A DNA stretch of 64,000 bases from Caenimonas sedimenti (GTDB lineage: Bacteria; Pseudomonadota; Gammaproteobacteria; Burkholderiales; Burkholderiaceae_C): the NCBI RefSeq assembly GCF_007833165.1, contig NZ_VOBQ01000004.1:372001-436000 (forward strand), read 5' to 3'. The translations under genes and the position numbers were made by a program. The notes beneath the pieces were generated by a model, which had not been told where the DNA came from, made no database searches, and was given only the letters and a program-made list of their open reading frames with translations. How positions within the stretch are numbered: position 1 is the stretch's first letter; each line of letters starts with the position of its first letter. Shown one piece after another: positions 25,664 to 34,822 of this stretch.

Positions 25664-26526
25664 TGGGCCGCGATTATCCCTGCCCCGTTCGCGTCACTTC
25701 CCAAGGCCGCCAGCAGCGCGGCGAGCCTGGGCAGCGCCTCGCATGCGTTGCGTGTGGTGGCCGCCGCCAATTCGCCGGGCGCCATGCGGCGCAAGCCCGC
25801 GATCTCCGCGGCGATGCGCGGCAGTTGCGCCGGCTCGTTGCGGCCCTGGGCCTCGCCGCCGGCGCGCGCCTCGGCCGTCTGGTAGAGCCAGTGCGGCGGG
25901 ATGTCGGGCGCGTCGGTTTCCAGCACCAGGGCCGACAACGGCAGGTCCGCCGCCAGGCGGCGGATCTGCAGCGCGCGTTCGTACGTGGCGGCGCCGCCGA
26001 AGCCCAGCCGGAAGCCGAGGCGGACGAACTCGCCCGCTTGCTGCGCGCTGCCGTTGAACGCGTGCGCGATGCCCGTCACCGGCACGCGCCTGAGGTGTTT
26101 GAGCAACAGGTCGGCCGACCGGCGGACATGCAGCAGCACCGGCAGCCCATGGCGGCGCGCCAGCGCGAGCTGTTCCCGGTAGAAAAGTTCCTGACGCGCC
26201 GCGTCGAGCCCGGGCACGAAGAAGTCGAGGCCGATCTCGCCGACGGCGACCAGCCGCGGATCGTCACGCCGGGCCGTGAGTTCGGTGTCCAGCGCCTCCA
26301 GGTCCGCCTCGGTGGCGCCGCCGGTGCAAAGCGGGTGGATGCCCAGGGCGTAGCTGTCGCCGTGCCGATGGGCGAGTTCTCGCACCTGCGTGAAGTTGGG
26401 CGGGGCGACGGCGGGGATCACGCAATGCACCACGCCGGCGCCGGCCGCCCGTTGCCGCACCGCATCGACGTCGGGCAGAAATTCCGCGGCATCGAGATGG
26501 CAGTGCGTATCGATCCATGGCGGCAT
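25660..26526 (-). CDS. TatD family metal-dependent hydrolase
   Basis: This 288-residue TIM-barrel protein has the TatD signature DTHCHLD (6-12), GEIGLDFF with the bridging Glu, LLHVRRSADLLLKHLRR, and a final LVLETDAPDIPP metal-ligand Asp. TatD proteins act as metal-dependent nucleases or deacylases. The ATG at 26526 (MPPWIDTHCHLD) is taken as the start; an alternative lies three codons upstream. It is first in an operon with the spermidine-synthase-like gene. It is divergent from the S1C protease. Confidence 0.93.
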   Translation of the reverse strand: MPPWIDTHCHLDAAEFLPDVDAVRQRAAGAGVVHCVIPAVAPPNFTQVRELAHRHGDSYALGIHPLCTGGATEADLEALDTELTARRDDPRLVAVGEIGLDFFVPGLDAARQELFYREQLALARRHGLPVLLHVRRSADLLLKHLRRVPVTGIAHAFNGSAQQAGEFVRLGFRLGFGGAATYERALQIRRLAADLPLSALVLETDAPDIPPHWLYQTAEARAGGEAQGRNEPAQLPRIAAEIAGLRRMAPGELAAATTRNACEALPRLAALLAALGSDANGAGIIAAQ

Positions 26527-26611
26527 GCTCCACATGATGCCGCATGCCGTGCACAGGGCGGGAAACCGTGCTACCGTTTGCCATAGCCAATTGCTCCTGA
26601 AGGACCCACGG

Positions 26612-27631
26612 ATGCGCAGGCCCGCCCTTTACAGTTCCAGCCGCCCGGCCAGGGCTGCTGCTGCGCAGGCGGCCGCCGCCGATGCGGCCCCAGCCGCCAC
26701 GCCGGCCGAGGCGAAACCTCCCTCCAGCCGCCGCAGCCGCCTGCGGGCCGCGCTCGCCAGCCCCGTGCTGATGTGGAGCGCCATCCTGCTGCTGGGCGCG
26801 GCCCTCGCCGCCTCACTGGCCCTGCAGCCGATGCAGCGCAAGCTGACGCAGGAACACATCAACGCCGCCGTCCTGAAGACGATGGAAACGCAGGTGATGC
26901 CGTCCGAATACGCGCGGGCCTACGACAACATCCGGCCGTCGGTCGTGCGCGTCATCAGCTACGTGAAGAAGAGCCGCCTGAAAGAAGAAGAAGCCAAGCT
27001 GGCGAAGGAGTCGAAAGATCCGAAGACGGGCAAGCCCAAGCCGAAGCCGCTCGGCCCCGCGCAGGATGACGTCACCGGCGCCAACGACGAGGTCGAGAAC
27101 GGCGTCGGCACCGGCGTGGTCATCATCGACAAGGGCGTGATCCTGACCAACCTGCACGTGGTCAACGGCGCCGACCGCATCAAGGTGGTGTTCCATGACG
27201 GCCTGGAGGCCACGGCCACCATCACCGGCGTGCAGGCTGAGAACGACCTGGCGGTGCTGCAGGCCAGCAAGATCCCCGACGACATGATCGCCGCGACCAT
27301 GCGCTCAACCAGCGATCTCGCTCCCGGCGACAAGGTGCTGGCCGTCGGCTTCCCGTTCGGCATCGGCCCCTCGGCCTCGGGCGGCATCGTCTCCGGCCTC
27401 GGCCGCGTCTTCCGCTCCCCCGAAGGCAAGCAGGAAATGAAGAACCTGATCCAGTTCGACGCCGCCGCCAACCCGGGCAATTCCGGTGGGCCCCTGGTTA
27501 CCATGGACGGCGAGGTCGTCGGCATCGTCACCGCCATCCTGAACCCGACGTCCGCGCGTACCTTCCTGGGCATCGGCTTCGCCGTGCCGATCGAGAACGC
27601 GGCCTCCGCGGCCGGGCTGCCCCCGTTCTGA
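26612..27631 (+). CDS. S1C serine protease, membrane-anchored, without PDZ domain
   Basis: The 339-residue protein has an Ala/Pro-rich cytoplasmic tail, a membrane helix (52-71) and a periplasmic trypsin-like domain. The catalytic triad is His182 (TNLHVV), Asp212 (ENDLAVL) and Ser291 (GNSGGPL). Unlike DegP, DegS or HtrA it ends just after the protease domain, with no PDZ module. A Lys-rich loop occupies 121-150. It is co-directional with the MoxR/DUF58/BatA genes 44 bases downstream and may be co-regulated with them. It resembles a DegS-like regulatory or quality-control protease. Confidence 0.9.
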   Translation: MRRPALYSSSRPARAAAAQAAAADAAPAATPAEAKPPSSRRSRLRAALASPVLMWSAILLLGAALAASLALQPMQRKLTQEHINAAVLKTMETQVMPSEYARAYDNIRPSVVRVISYVKKSRLKEEEAKLAKESKDPKTGKPKPKPLGPAQDDVTGANDEVENGVGTGVVIIDKGVILTNLHVVNGADRIKVVFHDGLEATATITGVQAENDLAVLQASKIPDDMIAATMRSTSDLAPGDKVLAVGFPFGIGPSASGGIVSGLGRVFRSPEGKQEMKNLIQFDAAANPGNSGGPLVTMDGEVVGIVTAILNPTSARTFLGIGFAVPIENAASAAGLPPF

Positions 27632-27675
27632 CAGCCGCCGGTCTTCCCTTCACCCTCCCCTTTCCTCTCCTCCAG

Positions 27676-28689
27676 ATGTCCATCGAATCCTCGAGCCGCA
27701 CCGACACCGCCACCGCCCAGTTGATGGAGCAGATCCTGTATGAAGTGAAGCGCGTGGTCGTCGGCCAGGACCGCTTCCTCGAACGCGTCATGGTCGCCAT
27801 GCTCGCGCAAGGCCACCTGCTGGTCGAAGGCGTCCCCGGCCTGGCCAAGACGCTGACCGTGAAGACCCTGGCCAACACCATGCGCGGCCAGTTCAAGCGC
27901 ATCCAGTTCACGCCCGACCTCGTGCCGGCCGACCTGGTGGGCACGCGCATCTTCAACCAGAAGAACGGCGAGTTCTCCACCTCGCTCGGCCCGGTGTTCG
28001 CCAACCTGCTGCTGGCCGACGAAATCAACCGCGCGCCGGCCAAGGTGCAGAGCGCGCTGCTGGAAGTGATGCAGGAGCGGCAGGTCACCATCGCCGGCGA
28101 AACGCACAAGGTGCCGAATCCCTTCCTGGTGATGGCGACGCAGAACCCGATCGAGACCGAAGGCACCTACCCGCTGCCCGAGGCCCAGGTCGACCGCTTC
28201 ATGATGAAGGTGCTGGTGGACTACCCGACCGACGAGGAAGAGTTCGTCATCGTGCAGCGCGTCACCGGCCCGGCGGTGGACGTGACGCCAGTTGCCTCCA
28301 CCGAGCAGCTCGCCGCCCTGCAGCGCGAATGCCGGCAGGTGTACGTCGATCCGTCGCTGGTGCAGTACGCGGTGAAGCTGGTTTCCGCCACCCGCGCGCC
28401 GGACCGGCACGGGATGAAGGACCTCACCAAGTTCATCACCTATGGCGCCAGCCCGCGCGCCACGATCAACCTCACCGAAGGCGCGCGCGCACTCGCCATG
28501 CTGCGCGGCCGCACCTACGCCCTGCCCGAGGACATGACGGACCTGGTGCCCGATGTGCTCCGGCACCGCGTGGTGCTGTCATACGAAGCGCTATCGGACG
28601 GCATGAATTCCGATGCGCTGATCCAGAAGATCATGGCGAAGATCCCGCCGCCACCCAAGCCGCTCGAGCATGAAAAGCTGGTGGCCTAA
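27676..28689 (+). CDS. MoxR family AAA+ ATPase
   Basis: The 337-residue ATPase has Walker A GVPGLAKT (52-59) and Walker B LLLADEINRAP. Its sensor segment follows as FLVMATQNPIETEGTYPLPEAQVDRFMMKV, which is diagnostic of MoxR. MoxR proteins act as chaperones in metal insertion or complex maturation with DUF58 and VWA partners. The next gene starts 20 bases inside this one, so they are translated together. The order MoxR-DUF58-VWA matches the Bat-type operons of Proteobacteria. Confidence 0.95.
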   Translation: MSIESSSRTDTATAQLMEQILYEVKRVVVGQDRFLERVMVAMLAQGHLLVEGVPGLAKTLTVKTLANTMRGQFKRIQFTPDLVPADLVGTRIFNQKNGEFSTSLGPVFANLLLADEINRAPAKVQSALLEVMQERQVTIAGETHKVPNPFLVMATQNPIETEGTYPLPEAQVDRFMMKVLVDYPTDEEEFVIVQRVTGPAVDVTPVASTEQLAALQRECRQVYVDPSLVQYAVKLVSATRAPDRHGMKDLTKFITYGASPRATINLTEGARALAMLRGRTYALPEDMTDLVPDVLRHRVVLSYEALSDGMNSDALIQKIMAKIPPPPKPLEHEKLVA

Positions 28690-29671
28690 ACGGACGAAGA
28701 ACGAGGCCTCTGTCGAGGCCTCGTCCGCGCAAGCGGAGGGGGCGAAGCCTTCCAGCGCCGAGACGGTCCTGCGCCGCCTGGAATGGAAAGTCATCCGCCG
28801 GCTCGACGGCATCCTGCAGGGCGACTACCGCACGCTGATGCGCGGGGCGGGCCTCGACCTCGCCGACCTGCGGGAGTACCAGCACCACGACGACGTGCGC
28901 CACATCGACTGGAACGTCACCGCGCGGCTGCAGGTTCCGCACGTGCGCGTCTTCACCGAAGACCGCGAGATGTCCGCCTGGTTCCTGCTGGACCTGAGCC
29001 CGTCCATCGATTTCGGTTCGGGCGAGCAACGCAAGCTCAACGTCTCGGCCGAATTCGTCGCCGTGCTGGCCAAGCTGCTCACCCGGCACGGCAACCGCGT
29101 GGGGGCCATGCTCTACGGCACCGATGTCGAAGCCGTCATCCCGACCCGCAGCGGGCGCCGGCACGTGCTGCACCTGCTGCACAGCATCCAGTCGCGCCCG
29201 GCCCCCACCGGCTCGGGGCCGACCCGTCTGCATGAACTGCTGGGCTCGGCCGCCAGCCTGATCAAACGCCGCTCCACGGTGTTCGTCGTGTCCGACTTCA
29301 TCAGCGAGCCTGGCTGGGAAAAGCCGCTGGCCCAGCTGGCGCAGCGGCACGAGGTGGTGGCGGTGCGTGTGCTGGACCCGCTGGAACTCGAACTGCCCGA
29401 CCTGGGTCTGCTCACGCTGCGCGACGCGGAAACCGGCGAGCAGGTGGTGGTGGACACGCACGACGGCGGCTTCCGCAAGCGGTTCAGCCGGATTGCCGCG
29501 CAGCGGGAATCCGAGCTGCGCGAGGCCCTGGTCAAGAGCGGGGTGGACGCGCTTGAACTTTCCACTGACGCCGACCTGGTCGATGCCATCGTGCGGTTCG
29601 TCGAAATGCGCAAGCGGCGCAGCCAGTTGTCGTCCGGCAGCCTGCCGGCCCACCTGAAGCATGCCGCCTGA
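28670..29671 (+). CDS. DUF58 domain protein
   Basis: The 333-residue cytoplasmic protein has the DUF58 core DLADLREYQHHDDVRHIDWNVTARLQ and the VRVFTEDREMSAWFLLDLSPSIDFG stretch, a degenerate VWA-like fold. It starts at ATG 28670, inside the MoxR gene (20-base overlap), so the pair is co-translated. It is the usual middle gene of MoxR-DUF58-VWA operons and is thought to bridge the ATPase and the VWA client protein. Confidence 0.93.
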   Translation: MKSWWPKRTKNEASVEASSAQAEGAKPSSAETVLRRLEWKVIRRLDGILQGDYRTLMRGAGLDLADLREYQHHDDVRHIDWNVTARLQVPHVRVFTEDREMSAWFLLDLSPSIDFGSGEQRKLNVSAEFVAVLAKLLTRHGNRVGAMLYGTDVEAVIPTRSGRRHVLHLLHSIQSRPAPTGSGPTRLHELLGSAASLIKRRSTVFVVSDFISEPGWEKPLAQLAQRHEVVAVRVLDPLELELPDLGLLTLRDAETGEQVVVDTHDGGFRKRFSRIAAQRESELREALVKSGVDALELSTDADLVDAIVRFVEMRKRRSQLSSGSLPAHLKHAA

Positions 29672-29713
29672 CGGAGAATGTTGATGTTGTCCCTGAATCA
29701 CGAGGAGGCCTGA

Positions 29714-30751
29714 ATGCACTTCCTCTGGCCCCAATTCCTGTGGCTGATGGCGGCCCTGCCGGTGCTGGTGCTGCTCTACGTCTTGCTGCTGCGGCGCAAG
29801 AAGAAGCTGGCCGTGCGTTACGCATCGCTGTCCATCGTGAAAGAGGCCATGGGCACCCGGCAGTTCCGCCGGCACATCCCCCCGCTTCTCTTCCTGCTGG
29901 CCATGGCGGCCATGCTGCTGGCCGCCGCGCGGCCGGTTGCCGTCGTCACACTGCCGTCCAACCAGCAGACCATCATCCTCGCCATGGATGTCTCCGGCAG
30001 CATGCGCGCCACCGACGTCCAACCCAACCGGCTGGTCGCCGCGCAGAACGCCGCCAAGGCTTTCATCCAGGAACTGCCGCGCCACGTGAAAGTGGGCATC
30101 GTGGCCTTTGCCGGATCGGCCCAGGTCGCGCAGCTGCCCACGGTCAACCGCGAGGACCTGGTGACGGCCATCGACCGCTTCCAGCTGCAGCGCGCCACGG
30201 CCACCGGCAACGCCATCGTCATTTCGCTGGCCACCCTGTTCCCGGACCAGGGCATCGACCTCGCGGCGATGCAGACCGGGCGCGAGCGCCCACGCGGCAC
30301 CGCAATCGACTCCGACCGCAAGGAGAAGAAGGAAGTCGCGCCGGTCGCCCCCGGCTCCTTTTCCTCCGCCGCGATCATCATGCTGACGGACGGCCAGCGC
30401 ACGACGGGCGTCGACCCGCTGGAAGCTGCGAAGCTGGCCTCCGAGCGCGGCGTGCGCGTCTACACCGTCGGCATCGGCACCGTGGATGGTGAAACGATCG
30501 GGTTCGAGGGCTGGTCGATGCGGGTGCGGCTGGACGAGGAAACCCTGAAAGCCATCTCGAACAAGACCGCAGCCGAGTATTTCTACGCGGGCACGGCGGC
30601 CGACCTGAAGAAGGTCTATTCGACGCTCAGCTCCAAGCTCACGGTGGAGAAGAAGGAGACCGAAGTCTCCGCCCTGCTGGCGATGGCCGCGGCCGCGCTC
30701 GCCCTGCTGTCGGCCGGGCTGTCGCTGTTCTGGTTCAACCGGATCCTCTGA
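29714..30751 (+). CDS. BatA-like VWA-domain membrane protein
   Basis: The 345-residue protein has two N-terminal membrane helices (7-26 and 57-75) and a VWA domain with MIDAS DVSGS at 92-96 and the later Asp in MLTDGQRTTG. A final helix lies at about 318-341. It matches BatA/aerotolerance VWA proteins that work with MoxR and DUF58. The usual BatB/TPR partner and the DUF4381 gene of fuller operons are not seen; the module ends here. The ATG at 29714 follows GAGG in the 42-base gap, where a spurious 11-codon frame also occurs. Confidence 0.9.
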   Translation: MHFLWPQFLWLMAALPVLVLLYVLLLRRKKKLAVRYASLSIVKEAMGTRQFRRHIPPLLFLLAMAAMLLAAARPVAVVTLPSNQQTIILAMDVSGSMRATDVQPNRLVAAQNAAKAFIQELPRHVKVGIVAFAGSAQVAQLPTVNREDLVTAIDRFQLQRATATGNAIVISLATLFPDQGIDLAAMQTGRERPRGTAIDSDRKEKKEVAPVAPGSFSSAAIIMLTDGQRTTGVDPLEAAKLASERGVRVYTVGIGTVDGETIGFEGWSMRVRLDEETLKAISNKTAAEYFYAGTAADLKKVYSTLSSKLTVEKKETEVSALLAMAAAALALLSAGLSLFWFNRIL

Positions 30752-30788
30752 CGGGCCGCAAGCCGCAGGGCTTCACGGTTCACGGGCG

Positions 30789-31028
30789 TCACCGCGCCTC
30801 GATCCTCGCACCTGCGAACCCGCGGAACCAGCTTTCTGCGTCCGCTTCGGAGGTTGCCACCTTGGTTGCGTGAACCTCGACGCAGTGCGTCCCACCGGCC
30901 GCGGAAAACAGGTGGGCGTGCATCTGCACGGCACCGGGCAAGGGCGAGGCATCAAGCGCGATGAAAGTGTTCGCGTCGATGCGGCCCTTGCGAATCTTGT
31001 CCTGCACCGCCCGCCCCAAGCCCCGCAT
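30789..31028 (-). CDS. Small unknown protein or C-terminal gene remnant
   Basis: This 79-residue frame reads DKIRKGRIDANTFIALDASPLPGAVQMHAHLFSAAGGTHCVEVHATKVATSEADAESWFRGF. The composition looks like a protein (paired His, Cys, acidic/basic balance) and unlike antisense noise. It resembles the last third of a larger domain, so it may be the relic of a longer gene. It lies between the BatA gene and a hydrolase and is divergent from the latter by 17 bases. No family was recognised. Real expression is uncertain. Confidence 0.4.
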   Translation of the reverse strand: MRGLGRAVQDKIRKGRIDANTFIALDASPLPGAVQMHAHLFSAAGGTHCVEVHATKVATSEADAESWFRGFAGARIEAR

Positions 31029-31045
31029 ATGACAGGATGGCGCCC

Positions 31046-31897
31046 ATGAAGATCGACATCGGCGGCGGCGTGCGGCTCTACGTGGACATCGAAGGCTCGG
31101 GCCTCGTGCCGGAGGGAGCGTCGATGCGGGAGAAACCGACCCTGTTGTGCCTGCACGGCGGTCCCGGTTTCGACCACAGCGGCTTCAAGCCCGCGTTCTC
31201 GCAACTGGCGGATGTGGCGCAAGTGGTCTACTACGACCATCGCGGCCACGGCCGCAGCGACCCGCGCCCGCCGGCGGAATGGACGCTGGACACCTGGGCC
31301 GACGACGTCGTCCGGCTGTGTGACGCGCTGGGCATCGCGAAGCCCATCGTGCTGGGCCAGTCCTTCGGCGGGATGGTCGCGCAGAAGTACCTCGCGCGGC
31401 ATCCCGGGCATCCGGGCAAGGTGGTCATCTCCAGCACCTCGGCCCAATGGGTGCTCGAGCGCAAGCTGGCGATGTTCGAGCGGCGCGGCGGTGCCCACGC
31501 CCGTGCGCTGGCCGAAGCGTTCTGGCGGAATCCCGGCACCGGCACCTTCCAGGCCTATTGGGACGGCTGCCACGGCCTCTACAACACCCGCGCGAATGCG
31601 GATGCGACGGGCGGCACGCGCATGCAGGCGCGGCTGGACATCCTGTTCCATTTCGCCGGCGGCGAGATCCGCACGATGGACCTGGCGCCGGGCCTGGCGC
31701 AGGCGCGCTGCCCGGTGCTCGTCATGGCGGGGGAAGAAGACCCGGTGTGCCCCATCGCGGATGCCGAGGACATCGTGGCGGCCCTGCCCGTTCAGTGGAC
31801 GCAATTCGCGCGGTTCCCCGGTGTCGGGCATGGGGCCTGGCGCGACGATCCGCAGGGGGCTTTCGAGGTGCTGAAAGCGTTCATCTCACGCGAGTGA
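31046..31897 (+). CDS. Alpha/beta hydrolase, proline-iminopeptidase-like
   Basis: The 283-residue hydrolase has the oxyanion motif LHGGPGFDHSGF, nucleophile elbow GQSFGG, an acid residue in AGEEDPVCP and the His in PGVGHGAW. The HGGPG motif is typical of the prolyl iminopeptidase (S33) subgroup, though peptidase activity is not proven. The ATG at 31046 has AGGA nine bases upstream, which favours it over the ATG at 31037. It stands alone; lolD converges from the other side. Confidence 0.88.
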   Translation: MKIDIGGGVRLYVDIEGSGLVPEGASMREKPTLLCLHGGPGFDHSGFKPAFSQLADVAQVVYYDHRGHGRSDPRPPAEWTLDTWADDVVRLCDALGIAKPIVLGQSFGGMVAQKYLARHPGHPGKVVISSTSAQWVLERKLAMFERRGGAHARALAEAFWRNPGTGTFQAYWDGCHGLYNTRANADATGGTRMQARLDILFHFAGGEIRTMDLAPGLAQARCPVLVMAGEEDPVCPIADAEDIVAALPVQWTQFARFPGVGHGAWRDDPQGAFEVLKAFISRE

Positions 31898-31931
31898 CGC
31901 TCGCACCCGGCGCCCCCCGGAAGCGGACGCC

Positions 31932-32615
31932 TTACGCCAGCTGCCCGGCGACCAGGCGCACCACCCGCCCGCAGCGCGCGGCCAGTGACTCGTCGTGCGT
32001 GACCATCACGAACGCCGTGCCGCGGTCGCGCGCCAGGCGCAGCATCAGTTCGAACACGCCGTCCGCTGAAGCGCGGTCCAGGTTGCCGGTGGGCTCGTCG
32101 GCCAGCACACAGGCCGGGTGGGTGACGAGCGCGCGAGCGATCGCCACGCGCTGGCGCTCCCCGCCCGACAGCTCCGCGGGACGGTGCCGCACGCGTTCCG
32201 TCAAACCGACAGCCGCGAGCATCTCCGCCGCGGCGCGGTCCACGACCTCCTGCGGCTCGCGGCGGATGCGCAGCGGCATGCCGACGTTGTCGAGGGCGCT
32301 GAACTCGGGCAGCAGGTGATGGAACTGGTAGACGAAGCCCAGGTGCTGGTTGCGCAGCGCACCCTGCTCCGCCGGCGTGAGCCGCGGCAGCTCCTGTCCC
32401 ATGAGACGCACGTTTCCGCTGGTGGGGGCGTCGAGCCCGCCCATCACGTGCAGCAGCGTGCTCTTGCCGGAACCGGAAGCCCCGACGATCGCCAGCGTCT
32501 CGCCGGCGTGCACCTGCAGGTCGATCCCGCGCAGCACCTCGACGTCGAGGCCGCCTTCGCTGAAGCGCTTGGTCAGGCCTTGCGCGGCCAGGACAACGGC
32601 TCCCGTCTCACTCAT
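31932..32615 (-). CDS. lolD: Lipoprotein-releasing system ATP-binding protein LolD
   Basis: LolD powers release of lipoproteins from the inner membrane to LolA. The 227-residue ABC ATPase has Walker A GASGSGKS (45-52), signature [15 protein letters not shown], Walker [12 protein letters not shown] and the H-loop VTHDES. The LolD-specific [18 protein letters not shown] is clear. It overlaps the upstream lolC/E gene by 8 bases, so LolCD is one operon. Confidence 0.97.
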   Translation of the reverse strand: MSETGAVVLAAQGLTKRFSEGGLDVEVLRGIDLQVHAGETLAIVGASGSGKSTLLHVMGGLDAPTSGNVRLMGQELPRLTPAEQGALRNQHLGFVYQFHHLLPEFSALDNVGMPLRIRREPQEVVDRAAAEMLAAVGLTERVRHRPAELSGGERQRVAIARALVTHPACVLADEPTGNLDRASADGVFELMLRLARDRGTAFVMVTHDESLAARCGRVVRLVAGQLA

Positions 32616-33861
32616 AGCGCAAGGCCTCCGCCGGGTTCACGCGGCTCGCGCGCCAGCTCGGGTAGATGGTGGCCAGAAAGGCGAGCACCAGTGAAATGAT
32701 CGCGATCGGCAGGATGTCGGATGCTTGCGGGTCGCTGGGCATGCGGCTGATCAGGTAGATGTCCTTCGGCAAGAAACTCGCACCGAGCGCGCTTTCCAGG
32801 GCCGGCACCAGCACGTCGATGTTGACCGCCACCGCCAGGCCGAGCACCAGGCCGGCCAACGTGCCGATGACGCCGACCAGCGCGCCCTGCACGACGAAGA
32901 TGCCCATGATGCTGGCCGGGCTGGCGCCCAGCGTGCGCAGGATGGCGATGTCGGCGCGCTTGTCGGTGACCGTCATCACCAGCGTGCTCACCAGGTTGAA
33001 CGCCGCCACGGCGACGATCAGCGTGAGGATGATGAACATCATCCGCTTCTCGAGCTGGACCGCCGCGAACCAGGTACGGTTCTGCCGGGTCCAGTCGCGC
33101 AGCAGGACACTGCCCGTGATGGTGCCGCTCAGCTGCGCCGCCACTTCGCGCGCCTTGTGCAGGTCACGCAGCTTCAGCCGGATGCCGCTGGGCCCTTCCA
33201 GGCGGAACATCAGCTGCGCGTCCTGCACGTGCATGAGGACGAGCCCGTTGTCGTATTCGAAATGGCCCGAGTCGAAGGTGCCCACCACCGTCATCTGCTT
33301 CAGGCGCGGCACGATGCCGGCCGGCGTGACCTGGCCGCCCGGCGCGATCATCGTCACCGGGTCGCCCTCGCGCACCCCGAGGTTGCGCGCCAGCTCGCCG
33401 CCCAGCACCACGCCGAACTGGCCCGGCACCAGCTTCACCAGGGTGGACTGCGAAGTGGCCGCGAGGTCCGTCACCTGCGCTTCCAATTTGGGTTCGATGC
33501 CGCGCACGATGGCGCCGCGCATGTCCTCGCCGCGCGCCATCAGCGACTGCGCGGCCACGAAGGGCGCCGCGCCGATCACTTCCGGGTTCGCCCGGACTTC
33601 GGAGAGCGTGCGGTTGTAGTCGGGCAGCATGCCGCCGCCGGGGCCGAAGATCTCGATGTGCGAGACGACGCTGAGCATGCGGTCGCGCACCTCCTTCTGG
33701 AAGCCGTTCATCACCGACAGGACGATGATGAGCGCCGCCACGCCGAGCGAGATGCCCAGCATGGACACGCCCGAGATGAAGGAGATGAAGCCGTTGCGCC
33801 GGGTGGCCCGGCCGGCGCGCGTATAGCGCCAGCCCAGCACCAGCTCGTAAGGAATTCGCAT
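32608..33861 (-). CDS. lolC: Lipoprotein-releasing system permease LolC/LolE
   Basis: The 417-residue FtsX-type permease has an N-terminal helix ([22 protein letters not shown]), a large periplasmic domain and three C-terminal helices, ending [15 protein letters not shown]. It moves lipoproteins out of the inner membrane together with LolD. As in most Burkholderiales one protein appears to serve as both LolC and LolE (LolF-type), since no second permease is present. The ATG at 33861 begins [13 protein letters not shown], the conserved family start. A divergent gene begins 34 bases upstream. Confidence 0.96.
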   Translation of the reverse strand: MRIPYELVLGWRYTRAGRATRRNGFISFISGVSMLGISLGVAALIIVLSVMNGFQKEVRDRMLSVVSHIEIFGPGGGMLPDYNRTLSEVRANPEVIGAAPFVAAQSLMARGEDMRGAIVRGIEPKLEAQVTDLAATSQSTLVKLVPGQFGVVLGGELARNLGVREGDPVTMIAPGGQVTPAGIVPRLKQMTVVGTFDSGHFEYDNGLVLMHVQDAQLMFRLEGPSGIRLKLRDLHKAREVAAQLSGTITGSVLLRDWTRQNRTWFAAVQLEKRMMFIILTLIVAVAAFNLVSTLVMTVTDKRADIAILRTLGASPASIMGIFVVQGALVGVIGTLAGLVLGLAVAVNIDVLVPALESALGASFLPKDIYLISRMPSDPQASDILPIAIISLVLAFLATIYPSWRASRVNPAEALRYE

Positions 33862-33895
33862 TGGGCGCGATTGTGGCATCCCCGACAATACGGCT

Positions 33896-34822
33896 GTGTC
33901 AGACGGCGTCCACTTGCTCATCCCTTTTGCCAGCTCTCCCACCGAGGGTTGCCGGGAAGCCATCCGCCGCCTTCGGCTGCCCCGCCTGGAGCAGCTTCTC
34001 GGCCGCTGGACCGAGGGCGCGCCCGATGCGGGTGAGGCGCAATCCCTTTCTCCACCGCATGAGCGCGCGCTGGCGCTTGCACGCGGCTGGCCGGTGGCCG
34101 ATGGCCTGGTGCCCCTGGCCGCGTGGGACGCCCACCAGGCCGGCCTCCCTCACGGCGCGGGCGGCTGGGCCCGCGTCTCGCCCTGCCATTGGCGTGTGGG
34201 CACCGACCACGTGGCCATGGCCGACCCTGGCGAACTGCAACTCGACGAAACCGGGTCGCGGGCGGTCCTTGCCATCGCCGCTCCCTATTTCGAGCAGGAT
34301 GGCTTGACGCTCCACTACCACGGCCCCTTGCTCTGGCTGGCCCAGGGCGCGCTGTTCGAAGACCTGCCCACCGCGTCGCTGGACCGGGTGATCGGCCGCG
34401 AAATCGATCCCTGGATGCCGCGCAGCGAAGCCGCGCGGCCGCTGCGCCGGCTGCAGCAGGAAATGCAGATGCTGCTCTACACCGCACCATGGAACGACGA
34501 GCGGCAGGCGCGGGGGCACCTGCCTGTGAATTCGATGTGGGTGAGCGGCACCGGCCGCTTGCCCGCCGCCACCATCGCGTCGAACGAACCGCAGGTGAAC
34601 ACGGCCCTGCGTGGCGCCGCCCTGCGTGACGACTGGGCCGGCTGGTCCGCTGCCTGGGAACAACTCGACGCGGAGTTCGCGGACGCCGCCCTTGCGCGGA
34701 TCACGCTTTGCGGCGAACGCGGCGCCCGCACCTGGTCCGCCGCCGGCACCCGCAGCCTCGCGCAGCGCCTGGGTGCGCTGTGGCGCCGGCCCGCCCTCAC
34801 CGACATCCTGGAGTCGCTTTGA
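33896..34822 (+). CDS. Conserved protein, phosphoglycerate-mutase-like annotation, coupled to recJ
   Basis: The 308-residue protein starts at GTG (VSDGVHLLIPFASS). It belongs to a conserved Burkholderiales group that carries a phosphoglycerate-mutase-like annotation and sits in front of recJ. The middle HVAMADPGELQLDETGSRAVLAIAAPYFEQDG and the end (LRRLQQEMQMLLYTAPWNDERQARG, then NSMWVSGTG) are typical of it. Catalytic mutase residues are not evident, so I do not assert the activity. Its stop is embedded in the recJ start, a strong coupling. Confidence 0.8.
   Translation: MSDGVHLLIPFASSPTEGCREAIRRLRLPRLEQLLGRWTEGAPDAGEAQSLSPPHERALALARGWPVADGLVPLAAWDAHQAGLPHGAGGWARVSPCHWRVGTDHVAMADPGELQLDETGSRAVLAIAAPYFEQDGLTLHYHGPLLWLAQGALFEDLPTASLDRVIGREIDPWMPRSEAARPLRRLQQEMQMLLYTAPWNDERQARGHLPVNSMWVSGTGRLPAATIASNEPQVNTALRGAALRDDWAGWSAAWEQLDAEFADAALARITLCGERGARTWSAAGTRSLAQRLGALWRRPALTDILESL

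Noticed and set aside
29683-29713. 11-codon frame in the gap before the BatA-like gene
   Set aside because: Too short, no homology, and it ends at the BatA-like ribosome-binding site; probably chance.
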